Below, piece by piece: positions 1-10,004 of a stretch of 64,000 bases of DNA. The notes beneath the pieces were generated by a model. The model searched no databases. It was given only the letters and a program-made list of their open reading frames with translations, and had not been told where the DNA came from. A program made the translations under genes and the position numbers. The DNA comes from Gammaproteobacteria bacterium (lineage in GTDB: Bacteria > Pseudomonadota > Gammaproteobacteria > Steroidobacterales > Foliamicaceae). Location: NCBI GenBank assembly GCA_026707445.1, contig JAPOWV010000023.1:120196-184195 (forward strand). The letters run 5' to 3'. Numbering within the stretch: position 1 is the first letter of the stretch; every line of letters begins with the position of its first letter.

Positions 1-1291
1 GGGTGCGGTAGCTCTTGTCGAGACCGGCCTCGTCCAGCCCCCGCGCGCCGCCGATGCACTCGGTCACGTTTTCGCCCGTAAGTTCCAGGTGCACGCCGCC
101 GAGGACGGTGCCGGCGCTCGAATGAAGTTCGAATGCCTGCCTCAGTTCCGCTTCGATATTCTCGAGCCGGCGCGTCTTGCGGCCGTTGGCGACCGTCTCG
201 ATGTTGCCGTGCATGGGATCGCACATCCACAGGACCAGCGCGCCTGCGCGCTGCACCGCATCGATCAGGGGCGGCAGCACGTCGCCGACCTTGCCCGCGC
301 CCATGCGGTGGATCAGCGTGATTCGTCCCGGCTGGTTCTTCGGGTTCAGGATCCGGAGCAGGTCCAGCAGCCACTCGGGCGTCATTCCCGGACCGATCTT
401 GATCCCCATGGGGTTGGCCACCCCGCGGAAGAACTCCACGTGTCCGCCGTCGGGAGCCGCGGTGCGCATGCCGATCCAGGGGAAATGCGCGGTCAGGTCG
501 TACCACAGCCCGCGGTGATCCAGGTATCGGGTCTGGGCCTGCTCATAGTGCAGCAGCAGGCCCTCATGCGAGGTATAGAAATCGGTGCGGCGCAGGCGGC
601 TCAGGTCGCGTCCGGTCGAATGCTCGATGAAATCCAGAGAGCGGGTAATCCGGTCAACGATCACTTCGTAGGCCTGGGACTGGGGCGAATGATTCACCCA
701 GTCCAGGTCCCAGTTCTCCGGGTGATGCAGATCGGCGAAACCGCCGTCCACCAGCGAGCGGATGAAGTTCAGCGTCAATGCCGCGCGCTCGTAGCCGCGC
801 AGCAGCAGTTTGGGGTCCGGCTCCCGATCGCCGGTGGTAAACGATTCCCGGTTGACCAGGTCGCCGCGGAAGCTCGGCAGCGATACTTCTTCGCGCGACT
901 CCAGCGGCGCCGAGCGCGGCTTGGCGTACTGGCCCGCCATGCGCCCGATCCGCACGATCGGTTTGCGCAGCCCGTAGCTCAGCACCAGACTCATCTGCAG
1001 CAGCACCTTGAGGCGGCTCACGATGATGTCGGAGGTGCATTCCTCGAAGGTCTCGGCGCAGTCGCCGCCCTGCAGCACGAAGCTCTCGCCTTGCTGGGCC
1101 TCCGCGATGGCCCCGCGCAGCGACTCGACCTCCCAACTGGTCACGATGGGCGGCAGTGCCGACAGCTCCTTCAGCGCCGCATCTAGCGCCTCGGTGTCGC
1201 GGTATACCGGCTGTTGCAGGGTTTCCCGGGCGAGCCAACCGTCCGGACTCCACTGGTCCGTTGCCTGTTTGTCGGTCAGTGCGAAAGCCAT
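1..1291 (-). CDS. Class II 3-deoxy-7-phosphoheptulonate (DAHP) synthase, 3' end cut by window edge
   Basis: First enzyme of the shikimate pathway: condenses phosphoenolpyruvate with erythrose 4-phosphate in the cytoplasm. The frame begins MAFALTDKQATDQWSPDGW at 1291 and stays open to base 1, giving about 430 residues of a roughly 450-residue family, so only the extreme C-terminus is missing. Class II hallmarks are visible in order: LQGGDCAETFEE (metal-binding Cys), RIGRMAGQYAKPRS, TSHEGLLLHYE, WMCDPMHGN and LTGENVTECIGG. Only 2 bp separate it from the upstream metallo-hydrolase gene, so the two are probably co-transcribed, although no functional link is known. Confidence 0.95.
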   Translation of the reverse strand, partial: MAFALTDKQATDQWSPDGWLARETLQQPVYRDTEALDAALKELSALPPIVTSWEVESLRGAIAEAQQGESFVLQGGDCAETFEECTSDIIVSRLKVLLQMSLVLSYGLRKPIVRIGRMAGQYAKPRSAPLESREEVSLPSFRGDLVNRESFTTGDREPDPKLLLRGYERAALTLNFIRSLVDGGFADLHHPENWDLDWVNHSPQSQAYEVIVDRITRSLDFIEHSTGRDLSRLRRTDFYTSHEGLLLHYEQAQTRYLDHRGLWYDLTAHFPWIGMRTAAPDGGHVEFFRGVANPMGIKIGPGMTPEWLLDLLRILNPKNQPGRITLIHRMGAGKVGDVLPPLIDAVQRAGALVLWMCDPMHGNIETVANGRKTRRLENIEAELRQAFELHSSAGTVLGGVHLELTGENVTECIGGARGLDEAGLDKSYRT

Positions 1292-1293
1292 GG

Positions 1294-2184
1294 TCAATCT
1301 TCGCCCAGGCCCTCAAGGATGGCCCGGGTGAATCCCACTCCGTCGATGAATCCGCTGCTCCAGCGCTCGTCCAGGTCCGCCAGGGGCGCGGCGGCCACGA
1401 TCTCTTCCGCCGTCCTGCCTTCGTCCAGCAGGGCCTGAACCCGGCTTCGTGATTCGACCAGCATGTCGTGGAACTCCTGGATCTCGGCGCGATTGGACAA
1501 ATGCCCGTGGCCCGGCATGATTTTTGTCTCGTCGTTGGACCAGTCCAGCACCTGCCGGGCGCCGTCGATCAGGCCGTCGATGTGGCCACCATGCTGGCCG
1601 TCGATGAACGGATAGCCCAGCGTGATATAGACGTCGCCGGTGTGCACGGCGTTGGCGTTCTCGAAATACAGGATCACGTCGCCGCCCGTGTGCGCATTGG
1701 GCACGTGCCGGGCGAGGACGGTATCGCCGTTGATGTGAAACGTCATGTTGTCGTCAAAGGTGATGAGCGGCAGGGCGACTTTCGGCGCGGGCGGCAGGTT
1801 CACGCCGAACCGGGCAAGCGTCTGCGGCTCGCTCATCAGCGCCCGCACATTGTCGTGGGCGAAGATCTGCGCCCCTGCATTGCCGAAGTATTCATTGCCC
1901 CCGACGTGATCGAAATGCCAGTGGGTATTGACCAGCATGTCCACCGGCCCGCCGGTCAACTCCTCCACCGCGGCGGATATCCTGGGCGTCAGTTCGGCGA
2001 ACTGGTCGTCGATCATGAATACGCCGTCCTCGCCAGCGAACAAGCCGATGTTGCCCCCGGCCCCGACAAGCATGTACAAACCGTCGGCTACCGGGACCGG
2101 CTCGATCTTCACGTTTTCCATGTCCTGCTGCGCTCCCGCGGACAGCGCGAATAGCACGCCGGCGAAGGTCAGTAAACGCTTCAT
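1294..2184 (-). CDS. Secreted metallo-beta-lactamase-fold hydrolase
   Basis: A 296-residue protein with a Sec signal peptide (MKRLLTFAGVLFALSAGA) and the MBL-fold zinc signature THWHFDHVGG at about residue 87, plus later metal ligands in NAHTGGD and MPGHGH. Predicted periplasmic zinc hydrolase. The spacing resembles subclass B3-like or SoxH/quinoprotein-relay-type hydrolases rather than a clear beta-lactamase, so the substrate is unknown. It is followed after 2 bp by the DAHP synthase gene and is divergent from nfeD. Confidence 0.85.
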   Translation of the reverse strand: MKRLLTFAGVLFALSAGAQQDMENVKIEPVPVADGLYMLVGAGGNIGLFAGEDGVFMIDDQFAELTPRISAAVEELTGGPVDMLVNTHWHFDHVGGNEYFGNAGAQIFAHDNVRALMSEPQTLARFGVNLPPAPKVALPLITFDDNMTFHINGDTVLARHVPNAHTGGDVILYFENANAVHTGDVYITLGYPFIDGQHGGHIDGLIDGARQVLDWSNDETKIMPGHGHLSNRAEIQEFHDMLVESRSRVQALLDEGRTAEEIVAAAPLADLDERWSSGFIDGVGFTRAILEGLGED

Positions 2185-2267
2185 TTTTCGTCCCCCCTGC
2201 GGATTTGCTGGGCGAACCCCGAATTCTAACGGCGAACACCCTTGCGTGCTATGATGCTACGCCCTTT

Positions 2268-3845
2268 ATGCAAGCACGTTCCAAAGCGCGCAGGTTCCTG
2301 TTTTCGTCCGCCCTGCTGGTCCTTGCGGGCGTATTTTTGTGGCGCGCTGGCCCGGCGCAGGATGCACCGGAAGAACCCGTCGAAGAGGAGCCCCGGGACC
2401 TCGCGCTGGTGCTTACGATCGAAGACGCCATCAGCGTTGCGACCGCCGAGTTTTTCATCACCAGCCTCGAAACCGCGCAGGAGCGCAACGCCCGGATCCT
2501 GGTGCTTGAACTGGACACGCCCGGCGGCCTGATGATCGCGATGGAAGACATGATCAAGGCGATCCTGGCTTCCGACGTGCCGGTGGCGGTGTACGTGACG
2601 CCGAGCGGAGCGAAGGCAGCCAGCGCGGGCACCTACATCCTCTACGCCAGCCATGTCGCCGCCATGGACCGCACGACTACGCTGGGCGCCGCGACCCCGG
2701 TGAGCATGGGCCAGACCGGCGCGGCCGCTTCGATCGGGGCGGTTCTGCTCGACGAACACGAATCCTCCGCCGGCGGTAGTGACGAGACGGGCGCACCGCA
2801 GGAAGATTCGGGCGAAGGCGCAGCCGGCGAAGACAGCGAAGAATCGGAAGAATCGGAAGAATCCGAAGACGGCGAAGAATCTCCGGGCAGGACCGCGGAG
2901 GAAATCGACGCCGAGGCCATGAAGCGCAAGGTCGTCAACGACGCCGTGGCCCGGATACGCTCGCTCGCCAACCTGCGCGGGCGCAACGCCGACTGGGCCG
3001 AAGAAGCGGTGCGCGAAGGCGTGACGCTGGAGTCCGAGGAAGCCGTCGAAATGAACGTGGCCGACTTCATCGCCAACGATCTGACGGAACTGCTTGAGAA
3101 AGCGGACGGCCGGGAGGTGGACCTGAACGGTGAGAAGGTCCGCCTGCAGACGGCCGGAGCGGAAGTCGAGCGGCTGGAGCCCGACTGGCGCACCCGCTTC
3201 CTTTCGATCCTTACCAACCCGAACGTGGCCTACCTGCTGCTGATCGTCGGTCTTTACGGACTGCTGCTGGAAGGTTATAACCCCGGCACATGGATACCGG
3301 GAGTCATCGGCGTCATCTGCCTGCTGCTGGCGGCCTACGCGCTGAGCATATTGCCGGTCAATTACGCGGGACTGGCGCTCATGGCCCTGGGGGTGGGCCT
3401 GATCGTTGCGGAATCCGTTACGCCCAGCTTCGGCGTATTGGGATTTGGAGGAGTCGTGGCATTCGTTGTGGGATCGATCATTCTGTTTGACACCGGCATT
3501 CCCGGATTCGAGGCGCCGTTGCGCGTGATCGGAGGCGTGGGGCTGGCGGCCGGACTGCTCATGTTCGGCCTGGTCGTGGTGCTGGCCCGCAGCCGGCGCC
3601 GGCCTGTGGTGAGCGGCCGGGAAAGCCTGGTGGGCCGCCGGGCCGTGGTCCTGGAGGACTTCGAAGGCGCCGGACCGGTGCTGGTACAGGGCGAGCGTTG
3701 GCATGCCACCGCACCGTCCCCGGTGAAGAAGGGCCAGGAACTGTACGTGCAGTCCGTGGACGGACTGAGGCTGGAAGTGGGGGATTCCCCGCCCGCGCGC
3801 CGGACACGCCCAAACTTATTCTCTTTGTTGAAGAAAACGGGATAA
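2268..3845 (+). CDS. nfeD: NfeD-type membrane-bound serine protease (ClpP-like domain)
   Basis: A long-form NfeD protein of 525 residues. The start at 2268 is chosen because it opens directly into a signal/anchor ([21 protein letters not shown]). A ClpP-like domain (about 45-300) carries the likely nucleophile in KAASAGTYI (Ser about 119) and the general-base lysine in MKRKVVND (about 219-221). Four to five membrane segments (about 305-450) and a C-terminal OB-fold follow. Known long NfeD homologues cleave the C-terminus of the partner stomatin. The partner slipin gene starts 10 bp downstream. Oddity: a Ser/Glu-rich acidic stretch (about 160-207) lies between the two catalytic residues. Confidence 0.93.
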   Translation: MQARSKARRFLFSSALLVLAGVFLWRAGPAQDAPEEPVEEEPRDLALVLTIEDAISVATAEFFITSLETAQERNARILVLELDTPGGLMIAMEDMIKAILASDVPVAVYVTPSGAKAASAGTYILYASHVAAMDRTTTLGAATPVSMGQTGAAASIGAVLLDEHESSAGGSDETGAPQEDSGEGAAGEDSEESEESEESEDGEESPGRTAEEIDAEAMKRKVVNDAVARIRSLANLRGRNADWAEEAVREGVTLESEEAVEMNVADFIANDLTELLEKADGREVDLNGEKVRLQTAGAEVERLEPDWRTRFLSILTNPNVAYLLLIVGLYGLLLEGYNPGTWIPGVIGVICLLLAAYALSILPVNYAGLALMALGVGLIVAESVTPSFGVLGFGGVVAFVVGSIILFDTGIPGFEAPLRVIGGVGLAAGLLMFGLVVVLARSRRRPVVSGRESLVGRRAVVLEDFEGAGPVLVQGERWHATAPSPVKKGQELYVQSVDGLRLEVGDSPPARRTRPNLFSLLKKTG

Positions 3846-3855
3846 GGAGTTAATA

Positions 3856-4608
3856 ATGCTAACTTATGTTATTGCGGGAATAATCGTTCTCGTGCTCATT
3901 GTCGCCTCGGTGCGAATCCTTGCGGAGTATGAGCGGGGCGTGATTTTCCTGCTCGGCCGGTTCTGGAAGGTCAAGGGGCCGGGGCTGATCATCGTGATCC
4001 CGCTGGTTCAGAGGATGGTCCGGGTGGACCTGCGCGTCATCGTCATGGACGTGCCCACCCAGGACGTGATCTCGCACGACAACGTTTCGGTCAAGGTCAA
4101 CGCCGTGGTTTATTTCCGGATCGTGGATCCGGAGCGGGCCATCATCCAGGTGGCGAACGTATTCGAAGCCACCAGCCAGCTGGCGCAGACCACCCTGCGC
4201 TCGGTGCTGGGTCAGCACGAACTGGACGAGATGCTGTCCGAGCGCGACAAGCTGAACCAGGACATCCAGGTGATCCTCGATCAGCACACCGACGCCTGGG
4301 GCATCAAGGTCTCCAACGTCGAGATCAAGCACGTGGACCTGGACGAGAGCATGATCCGCGCGATCGCCGCCCAGGCCGAGGCCGAGCGCGCCCGGCGCGC
4401 CAAGGTCATTCACGCGGAGGGCGAGCGGCAGGCGGCCGCGCAACTGTCCGAAGCCGCGGCAACGCTGGCCGAACAAGGCCAGGCGCTGCAGCTGCGTTAC
4501 CTGCAGACGCTCACCGAGGTGGCCAACGAGGGCAGTTCCACTATCGTGTTTCCGCTGCCCATCGATCTCGTCAAGCCGCTGCTGAAGATGGCCGGAGATA
4601 AGTCATGA
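3856..4608 (+). CDS. Slipin (stomatin/SPFH-domain membrane protein)
   Basis: A 250-residue SPFH/band-7 protein: one N-terminal membrane segment ([20 protein letters not shown]), the slipin sequence [19 protein letters not shown], the band-7 core with [20 protein letters not shown], then a charged coiled coil ([20 protein letters not shown]). Slipins form membrane-microdomain scaffolds and pair with NfeD, which precedes it by 10 bp. The start has a good ribosome-binding site (AAGGAG) in an AT-rich junction. The last four bases overlap the start of the next gene (ATGA). Confidence 0.93.
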   Translation: MLTYVIAGIIVLVLIVASVRILAEYERGVIFLLGRFWKVKGPGLIIVIPLVQRMVRVDLRVIVMDVPTQDVISHDNVSVKVNAVVYFRIVDPERAIIQVANVFEATSQLAQTTLRSVLGQHELDEMLSERDKLNQDIQVILDQHTDAWGIKVSNVEIKHVDLDESMIRAIAAQAEAERARRAKVIHAEGERQAAAQLSEAAATLAEQGQALQLRYLQTLTEVANEGSSTIVFPLPIDLVKPLLKMAGDKS

Positions 4609-6035
4609 GCCGGGAATACGACATCATCGTGGTCGGCGCCGGTTCCGCCGGTCTGCCGGCGGCCATCTTCGCGGCCCAGGGCGGTGCCCGCGTCCTGCAG
4701 ATCGACGCCGACACGCGCGTCGGCGGGACGCTCTACTGGTCTTCCGGCCAGATCAGCGCCGCAGGCACGCGCCAGCAGGCCGCGCTGGGGATCGAGGACA
4801 GCGCCGAGGAGCATTACCAGGACGCCCAGCGCATCGCCTACGGCGGCATAGACCCGGTCCTCGGGCGGCTGGCCACAGGCGGCGCCGCGGAAACCCTGCA
4901 CTGGCTCATGGACGTCGGTCTCGAACTGGCGCCGGAAACGCCCGTCGCCGGGATGGTGCACGAGCCCTATACGACGCGCCGTTACGTCTGGGGCCACGAG
5001 CAGGCGATCTCGATTCTCAAGGTCATCGAGCCGGTTCATCGTGCACTGGTGGCGTCAGGGGCGATCGACTTGCGGCTGCAGACCCGCATGACCGGCCTGC
5101 TCACTTCCGCTTCCGGGGCCGTGGTCGGGGTAAAGGCCCAATGCAACGGTCAGGAACTCGAGTTCAGGGCGCCGAACGTGGCGCTGACCACCGGCGGTTA
5201 CGCCGCCAACCCCGAGCTATGGAACGAGGTCACGCCCTACCCGCTGCATTCCCATTGCAATCCGTTTTCGCGGGGAGACGGAGTAATTGCAGCCCGCGAG
5301 ATCGGCGCCAGGATCGATCACACCGACCAGTTCCTGGCCACCTTCGCGGGCTTCCTGCAGGACCCGGACGACCCGTTGAGCGCCTGGTTCTTCCAGCTTG
5401 CGCCGGCCTACCGGGCGCCATGGGAAATCTACGTGGACGGCCAGGGCAAGCGGTTCCTGCGCGAAGACCACCCGAGCATTCACTACAGCGAGACCTCGCT
5501 ATTGAAGCAGCCCGGCATGCGCATGGTGATCGTGTTCGACGAAGGCATACGCCAGAACGCAACGCCGATGACCGTTCTGGACAAGCAGGGCCGCGACCTG
5601 CGCCCCGAATTCAATACCCACCCGGCCTTCCAGAAGGCCGACTCCATCGAGGAACTGGCGGGCCGCTTCGATATCCCGCCGGAAAACCTCGCGGAAACGG
5701 TCGCGCGCTACAACGAAGCCGTCGACAATCACGAGGACCCCGACTTCAATCGCCTGTTCCTGCCGCGCCGCGTCGACCGCGCGCCGTTTTATGGGATTGA
5801 AGCTGTGGGGGTAACCGTGCTCAGTCCCGGCGGCGTCAAGGTCAACGGCGACCTGCAGGTCGTGGACGAATCCGACAAGCCGATCGGCGGCCTGTATGCC
5901 GCCGGCGAAATACTCGGCTTCACGCGCCTTTCGGGAGTCGCCTTTGTCGGCGGCATGTCGTTGATGCCGGCCATGACCTTCGGCCGCATGATCGGCGAAC
6001 AGACTGCCGCGCAACTGAAGGCCCGCGCCGCCTGA
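4605..6035 (+). CDS. FAD-dependent oxidoreductase of the fumarate reductase/ketosteroid dehydrogenase superfamily
   Basis: A 476-residue flavoprotein with the N-terminal dinucleotide-binding motif [13 protein letters not shown] (about residues 9-21), an acidic strand end (RVLQIDAD), and a C-terminal FAD motif [12 protein letters not shown]. The fold belongs to the FAD_binding_2 family (fumarate reductase, tricarballylate dehydrogenase, 3-ketosteroid delta-1-dehydrogenase). The substrate cannot be assigned. It overlaps slipin by 4 bp, so translation is probably coupled, but no functional link to slipin is known. No signal peptide, so cytoplasmic. Confidence 0.88.
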   Translation: MSREYDIIVVGAGSAGLPAAIFAAQGGARVLQIDADTRVGGTLYWSSGQISAAGTRQQAALGIEDSAEEHYQDAQRIAYGGIDPVLGRLATGGAAETLHWLMDVGLELAPETPVAGMVHEPYTTRRYVWGHEQAISILKVIEPVHRALVASGAIDLRLQTRMTGLLTSASGAVVGVKAQCNGQELEFRAPNVALTTGGYAANPELWNEVTPYPLHSHCNPFSRGDGVIAAREIGARIDHTDQFLATFAGFLQDPDDPLSAWFFQLAPAYRAPWEIYVDGQGKRFLREDHPSIHYSETSLLKQPGMRMVIVFDEGIRQNATPMTVLDKQGRDLRPEFNTHPAFQKADSIEELAGRFDIPPENLAETVARYNEAVDNHEDPDFNRLFLPRRVDRAPFYGIEAVGVTVLSPGGVKVNGDLQVVDESDKPIGGLYAAGEILGFTRLSGVAFVGGMSLMPAMTFGRMIGEQTAAQLKARAA

Positions 6036-6044
6036 CCTGGGAGC

Positions 6045-6122
6045 GAGGGCGTCCCGCCCTCCCCCGCAACAGACAGCGTCCCGCGCTCCAGTAAGGCGGG
6101 ACGCAGTGGGGGCAATGCCCCC
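6045..6122. repeat. Cluster of three palindromes between convergent genes
   Basis: Three hairpins follow the oxidoreductase stop: GAGGGCG-TCC-CGCCCTC (6045-6061), GCGTCCCGC/GCGGGACGC with an 11-nt loop (6076-6104), and GGGGGCA-A-TGCCCCC (6108-6122). All arms are perfect. The first belongs to the palindrome family also present at 35796 and inside tolB at 18657. Lying between convergent genes, they could end transcription in both directions, though no T tract is present. Confidence 0.8.
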
Positions 6123-6137
6123 GCTACCAGGCCGCTA

Positions 6138-8450
6138 CTAGTGGCCCAGGAAGTGGGTGACCGGGTCCTGAGGCGGGGTTTGCTGCATTGCAGCGCCTTG
6201 CGCAGCCAGACGCGAAGACGCGGTCGCGCCGCAACTGCCGGTTTCCAGGTAGCGCAAGGCGGCAGCCAGCCGGGCCTCCCGGGGGTCTCCCAGTTGGCGA
6301 GTGAGATCGTCCTGGACCTGGCAGCCTTCGGTGACCGGAAGGCCATCGTAGTAGTCCTCGAAACCCTCGGCGTTGAGGTGAGCGAAGGTCACGGCCCAAA
6401 GATCCGCCAGTCGCGACTCGAAAACATTCGGAGTGGCCAGGCAAAAGCGCAATCCGTATTGGCCTACGGGTTTGCCGTAGGTGCGCTCTCCCACCTGGGA
6501 CACGTTCTCATATGGCTGAAGCGCGGTAATAACGAGTTCGCTGGCGGAAGCGGAACCCCGACCGGTGATAAACACGACCTTCTCCACGTTCCGTATCGCG
6601 GATTCGTTTCGACAGCGTGCGGCCAGCGCCGGCGTGGGGTAGGCGTCGCATCCGAAGTAGGCCGTCCGGTCAAGCCCTTCGGAGCTGACCAAGAGATTGT
6701 GAACTCTCCTCACCATCACCGTCTGCGCCTGGTTCTCGAAGAGTTCGGGACCACCGATCAGGGTCGCCAGGCCATAGGCGATCGGCACGCTTCCTCCACC
6801 GTTGTAGCGCAGGTCCACGATCAGGTTTTTGACCCCCGCGGCATTGAATTCGGCGAATTCCTGCAACAGGCGCCCGTTCGCATCCCCGAAGAAGGTCCGA
6901 AAATGCAGGTAGCCTACTTTTCCTGCATCGGTGTCCAGTATTCGAACGTGTTCCTCAGGGACGGTGGGGACATCAACGAGCGCCTTGGCAATGCTGATGG
7001 TCCGGCGCTCGCCCGATTGCTTCTCGACTTCGAAGCTGACCTCGAAGCCTTCCTCGTTGGGACCGAATTCCGAGAAGACCTCCTCGACGGTCAGGCTGTC
7101 GACCGCCTTGCCATTCACCCCCACGATCCGGTCGCCGCGTTGAAGGCCCGCGTTTCCTGCCGGAGCGCCCGCATAGACATCGATGACCTGGTAATAAAGT
7201 GGATTCTCAAGTGCATCGACGATAACCCGGCCGCGAAAGCCGAAGATGAAGGCCTGCCCCGCGAACACCATGTCGGATTCCCTGGCGCTACTCCAATAGC
7301 TGAAATTCCGATCATGGGTTTCCGGCCGCCAGCGAAGGTCGTCCAGGAGGCTGTCGAGGTCGTCGTAGTCCTCGATCACGACGCCGTCGTAACGGGCTCG
7401 CTGCTCCGGCTCGTCGTTCCAGTAATACCACGTCTCCATCAGGTCGAGAGCTTCCCGCCGGGCCTCCGGAAAGGTGCACGCCGAGGACGCAAACCATTCC
7501 TGTCTCAGCGTAAGCGACTGGGGTGAATTGTTGGCGGCCGACGCCGTCACGGTCACGTCAAGCTCGCGGTCGGCACCGCCGTTCAATTCGTAACGGACCA
7601 CGATTTCGCCTGCATCGGTGCCTTCCTCGCCGCTCTCGATGTAGGCCCAGTCCGCACCGTCCGGGAGGCTGGCGCTCCAACGCATCGTCGCGTAGCCGGT
7701 ATTGCTCACCTGAAGGGAAATGCTTCCGCCATACCCGTCCAGATCGGTGCTTGCGGCCGTAACCTCGAGCATTGCGGGCGCCTCGGCCTGCTGCACGGTA
7801 ACGGCTCGCGAGCCCGCGTCGCCCGCCGACACGGTCAGCTCGAATTCTCGCGCGGCGCCCGTGTTGGCGTCGATTTCGATCGCGATGGTTCCGGCGTCGG
7901 TGCCGCTGGAGCCGCTGGAGATACGCGCCCAGTCCACGCTACCGGTTATGGAGGCGCTCCAGTTCAGCGTTCCGCCGCCCCGGTTGGTCACGTCCACGGA
8001 TACGTTGCCGCCCCCGGCTTCGGCGTCGAGACGCGTGGGAGAGACGTTGAGGTTGGGAGCCCCTTCGGCCTGCCGCACGGTAACGGTGCGCGAGCTTGCT
8101 CCGGTGGCGGAAACGGTCAGTTCGAGTTCGCGCGCGGCGCCCGAGTTGGCGTCGATCGTGATTCGTATGGTTCCGGAATTGGTCCCGCTGGCGCCGCTGG
8201 AAATACGCGCCCAGTCCGCGCCGCCTGCAATGGAGGCGGTCCAGTTCAGCGTTCCGCCGCCTCCATTGGACACGTCCACCGACGCGTCGCCACCCCCCGC
8301 TTCGGCATCGATGCTTGTGGTGGAGAGCTCGATGCTCGCGGGATCCGGCGGCGGCGGCGGCGGTGAACCGTCGGAACCCCCTCCTCCGCAGGCCGAAATC
8401 AGAACGGCCGCCGCAATCCAAACGAAGCAGGTCCGTCCCTGGTAGCCCAT
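6138..8450 (-). CDS. Lipoprotein S41-family peptidase with three BACON domains and a PDZ domain
   Basis: 770 residues. The lipoprotein signal ends in the lipobox LISAC, followed by a Gly/Ser/Pro linker. Three tandem BACON-type domains (about 37-120, 122-205, 207-300) share LNWTASI...WARISSG, TIDANSGAARE and TVRQAE-type sequence. A PDZ domain (about 400-490, including AGNAGLQRGDRIVGVNGK) precedes an S41 tail-specific protease domain whose catalytic serine lies in ITGRGSASASE (about 633-637), with the general base probably in ERTYGKPVG. Predicted outer-membrane-anchored processing protease. BACON domains often bind carbohydrate or mucin-like ligands. Target unknown. Confidence 0.88.
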   Translation of the reverse strand: MGYQGRTCFVWIAAAVLISACGGGGSDGSPPPPPPDPASIELSTTSIDAEAGGGDASVDVSNGGGGTLNWTASIAGGADWARISSGASGTNSGTIRITIDANSGAARELELTVSATGASSRTVTVRQAEGAPNLNVSPTRLDAEAGGGNVSVDVTNRGGGTLNWSASITGSVDWARISSGSSGTDAGTIAIEIDANTGAAREFELTVSAGDAGSRAVTVQQAEAPAMLEVTAASTDLDGYGGSISLQVSNTGYATMRWSASLPDGADWAYIESGEEGTDAGEIVVRYELNGGADRELDVTVTASAANNSPQSLTLRQEWFASSACTFPEARREALDLMETWYYWNDEPEQRARYDGVVIEDYDDLDSLLDDLRWRPETHDRNFSYWSSARESDMVFAGQAFIFGFRGRVIVDALENPLYYQVIDVYAGAPAGNAGLQRGDRIVGVNGKAVDSLTVEEVFSEFGPNEEGFEVSFEVEKQSGERRTISIAKALVDVPTVPEEHVRILDTDAGKVGYLHFRTFFGDANGRLLQEFAEFNAAGVKNLIVDLRYNGGGSVPIAYGLATLIGGPELFENQAQTVMVRRVHNLLVSSEGLDRTAYFGCDAYPTPALAARCRNESAIRNVEKVVFITGRGSASASELVITALQPYENVSQVGERTYGKPVGQYGLRFCLATPNVFESRLADLWAVTFAHLNAEGFEDYYDGLPVTEGCQVQDDLTRQLGDPREARLAAALRYLETGSCGATASSRLAAQGAAMQQTPPQDPVTHFLGH

Positions 8451-8464
8451 GATGCGCCCGCGGG

Positions 8465-9511
8465 CTACAGCGGCTTGTGGCAGTGCCAGGTCTTGACCAC
8501 CAGGAACTGGCGCGGTCCGGGCGTGATCTCGAAGCCGGCGGACTTCAGCAGACCGTCGAAGTCGTTCTCCATCAGGTCGATCGACCAGGGCTCGCCGTTG
8601 TCGCGATGGTCCATTTCGAACATGTAGCGTGATTCCGGGGACATCGGATCGCCGACCGGGAAATCGTAGATATTGAACACGCCGCCGGGGCGCAGGATCC
8701 GGTAGATCTCATGGACCACTTTCTCCGTGGCGCTGAACGGAATCTCGTGAAACAGGATGTAGCTGTTGATGACGTCGAAATGGCCGTCGTCGAAACCGGT
8801 GGCCTCTCCCCGGGCCTGCCTGAAGCGCACCGGCAGGTTCATGCCCTTCGCGCGCTTGTGCGCGTACCGCAGCAGCGGTTCGGACGGGTCCAGGCCCCAC
8901 ACCTCGGCATCGGGATAGCGCTGCTTGAGTGCCGTGGCGCACTGTCCGATGCCCGTGGCCATGTCGAGCGCGCGCTCCACGCCGCCGCTCAACGGCTCCT
9001 GCCCGCAGGCCACCAGGCCGCCGTGGATCATGTCGCCGGCGTTGAAACCCATGTAGAACGCGTTGGTCCCGTGGTGATAGACCTCGCCCGCCAGCGCGTC
9101 GCCGACATAACCACCCGGCTGCAGGTGAAAGTCGAACTTGACGTAGTCCGGCATCTTGAGATCCGGGTCAAGCATCAGGGAATCGTCCCCTTCAGCGAAC
9201 AGCTCCCGCTCCATCCGCTCGCGGTCCGCATCTATGGCGCTGAAGGCGGAGTCCCAGGTCATCTCCTGGAGGCTTCGCAGCATCCGGTTTCGAATCTGCG
9301 TGTCCGGGATCCGGTCCATGACGCGGCAAATCGCTTCCACGTCGTCCACCTGGACCCCCGCTTCCTTAAGGGCCTCTGCGCCGGCCGCTCGCGACTTGGC
9401 GCTGACGCCGCCGGCGGTGATCATGGTGCGCAAACTCAAGGCGAAGCCGAGGCGCTGCTCGGCGTCCAGTGATGGAAGGCGGTTCAGGCCGCCCAGTTGT
9501 CCTCGATCCAT
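8465..9511 (-). CDS. SAM-dependent methyltransferase (copy 1 of a mirrored pair)
   Basis: 348 residues. The class I methyltransferase core is in the second half: motif I LDMATGIGQCATAL, acidic VWGLDPSEP, and FDVINSYILFHEI followed by ILRPGGVFNIYDF. An N-terminal helical region of about 140 residues ends in LDPDLKMPDYVKF and LQPGGYVG. It matches the methyltransferase at 10363-11607 across both regions, so they are paralogues, not just members of one superfamily. No signal peptide. A ribosome-binding site (GGGAGAAAGAA) precedes the ATG, and the paired small gene ends 24 bp upstream. Substrate unknown. Confidence 0.87.
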   Translation of the reverse strand: MDRGQLGGLNRLPSLDAEQRLGFALSLRTMITAGGVSAKSRAAGAEALKEAGVQVDDVEAICRVMDRIPDTQIRNRMLRSLQEMTWDSAFSAIDADRERMERELFAEGDDSLMLDPDLKMPDYVKFDFHLQPGGYVGDALAGEVYHHGTNAFYMGFNAGDMIHGGLVACGQEPLSGGVERALDMATGIGQCATALKQRYPDAEVWGLDPSEPLLRYAHKRAKGMNLPVRFRQARGEATGFDDGHFDVINSYILFHEIPFSATEKVVHEIYRILRPGGVFNIYDFPVGDPMSPESRYMFEMDHRDNGEPWSIDLMENDFDGLLKSAGFEITPGPRQFLVVKTWHCHKPL

Positions 9512-9535
9512 TTCTTTCTCCCTACGGCTTTCTCC

Positions 9536-9814
9536 TTATGGCTCCGGTGGGGCCTCCTGCACTTCCCCGCCCCGGGCGAATCCGGCATACACCCGCCGGA
9601 CGAAGGCGTCACGCCGCGCGGCCTCTGCCTCGGTTTCTTCGGCGGACGGCATGTAAAGTTCCACGGCGTCATCGGGCAAGGCGCCGGCATCGGCCAGCAC
9701 CTTCTCCAGCAGCTCGAGACGGCGCCTCGTTGTCCACAATTCGCTGCCGAGTTGCATCACGGTTTCAACCAGGTGGTCCAGCACCGGATGGTCAAAATAC
9801 TGCGGATCGTTCAT
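9536..9814 (-). CDS. Small helical protein (copy 1), probable partner of the adjacent methyltransferase
   Basis: A 92-residue, charged, mostly helical protein of no family I recognise. It aligns with the protein at 10005-10349: HLVETVMQLGSELWTTRRRL here matches NLMSVVIALGAEIWADRQRL there, and LYMPSAEE...FVRRVYAGFAR matches AYVPTAAE...MVERVYSVLSR. It sits directly upstream of a methyltransferase, as does its paralogue. Conserved pairing suggests a subunit, chaperone or regulator of the methyltransferase (inference). No catalytic motif or signal peptide seen. Confidence 0.75.
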   Translation of the reverse strand: MNDPQYFDHPVLDHLVETVMQLGSELWTTRRRLELLEKVLADAGALPDDAVELYMPSAEETEAEAARRDAFVRRVYAGFARGGEVQEAPPEP

Positions 9815-10004
9815 TGGCGCCTCGCGTGACTGCAGACAGTGGCTCGTGCAGAGTGCATTCTAACGTCGCCGGCGCTGGTGTCCGTAAAAAAGAGTGGTAA
9901 CCTTATAGGGCCTCAAGCTTCGGCGCCAATGCCGGTTCTTCTCGAGCCGCGTTTCTACTATTCCGCGGTTCCGCGTGGATCGGCCGAGAAAGGGAGAAGA
10001 CACC

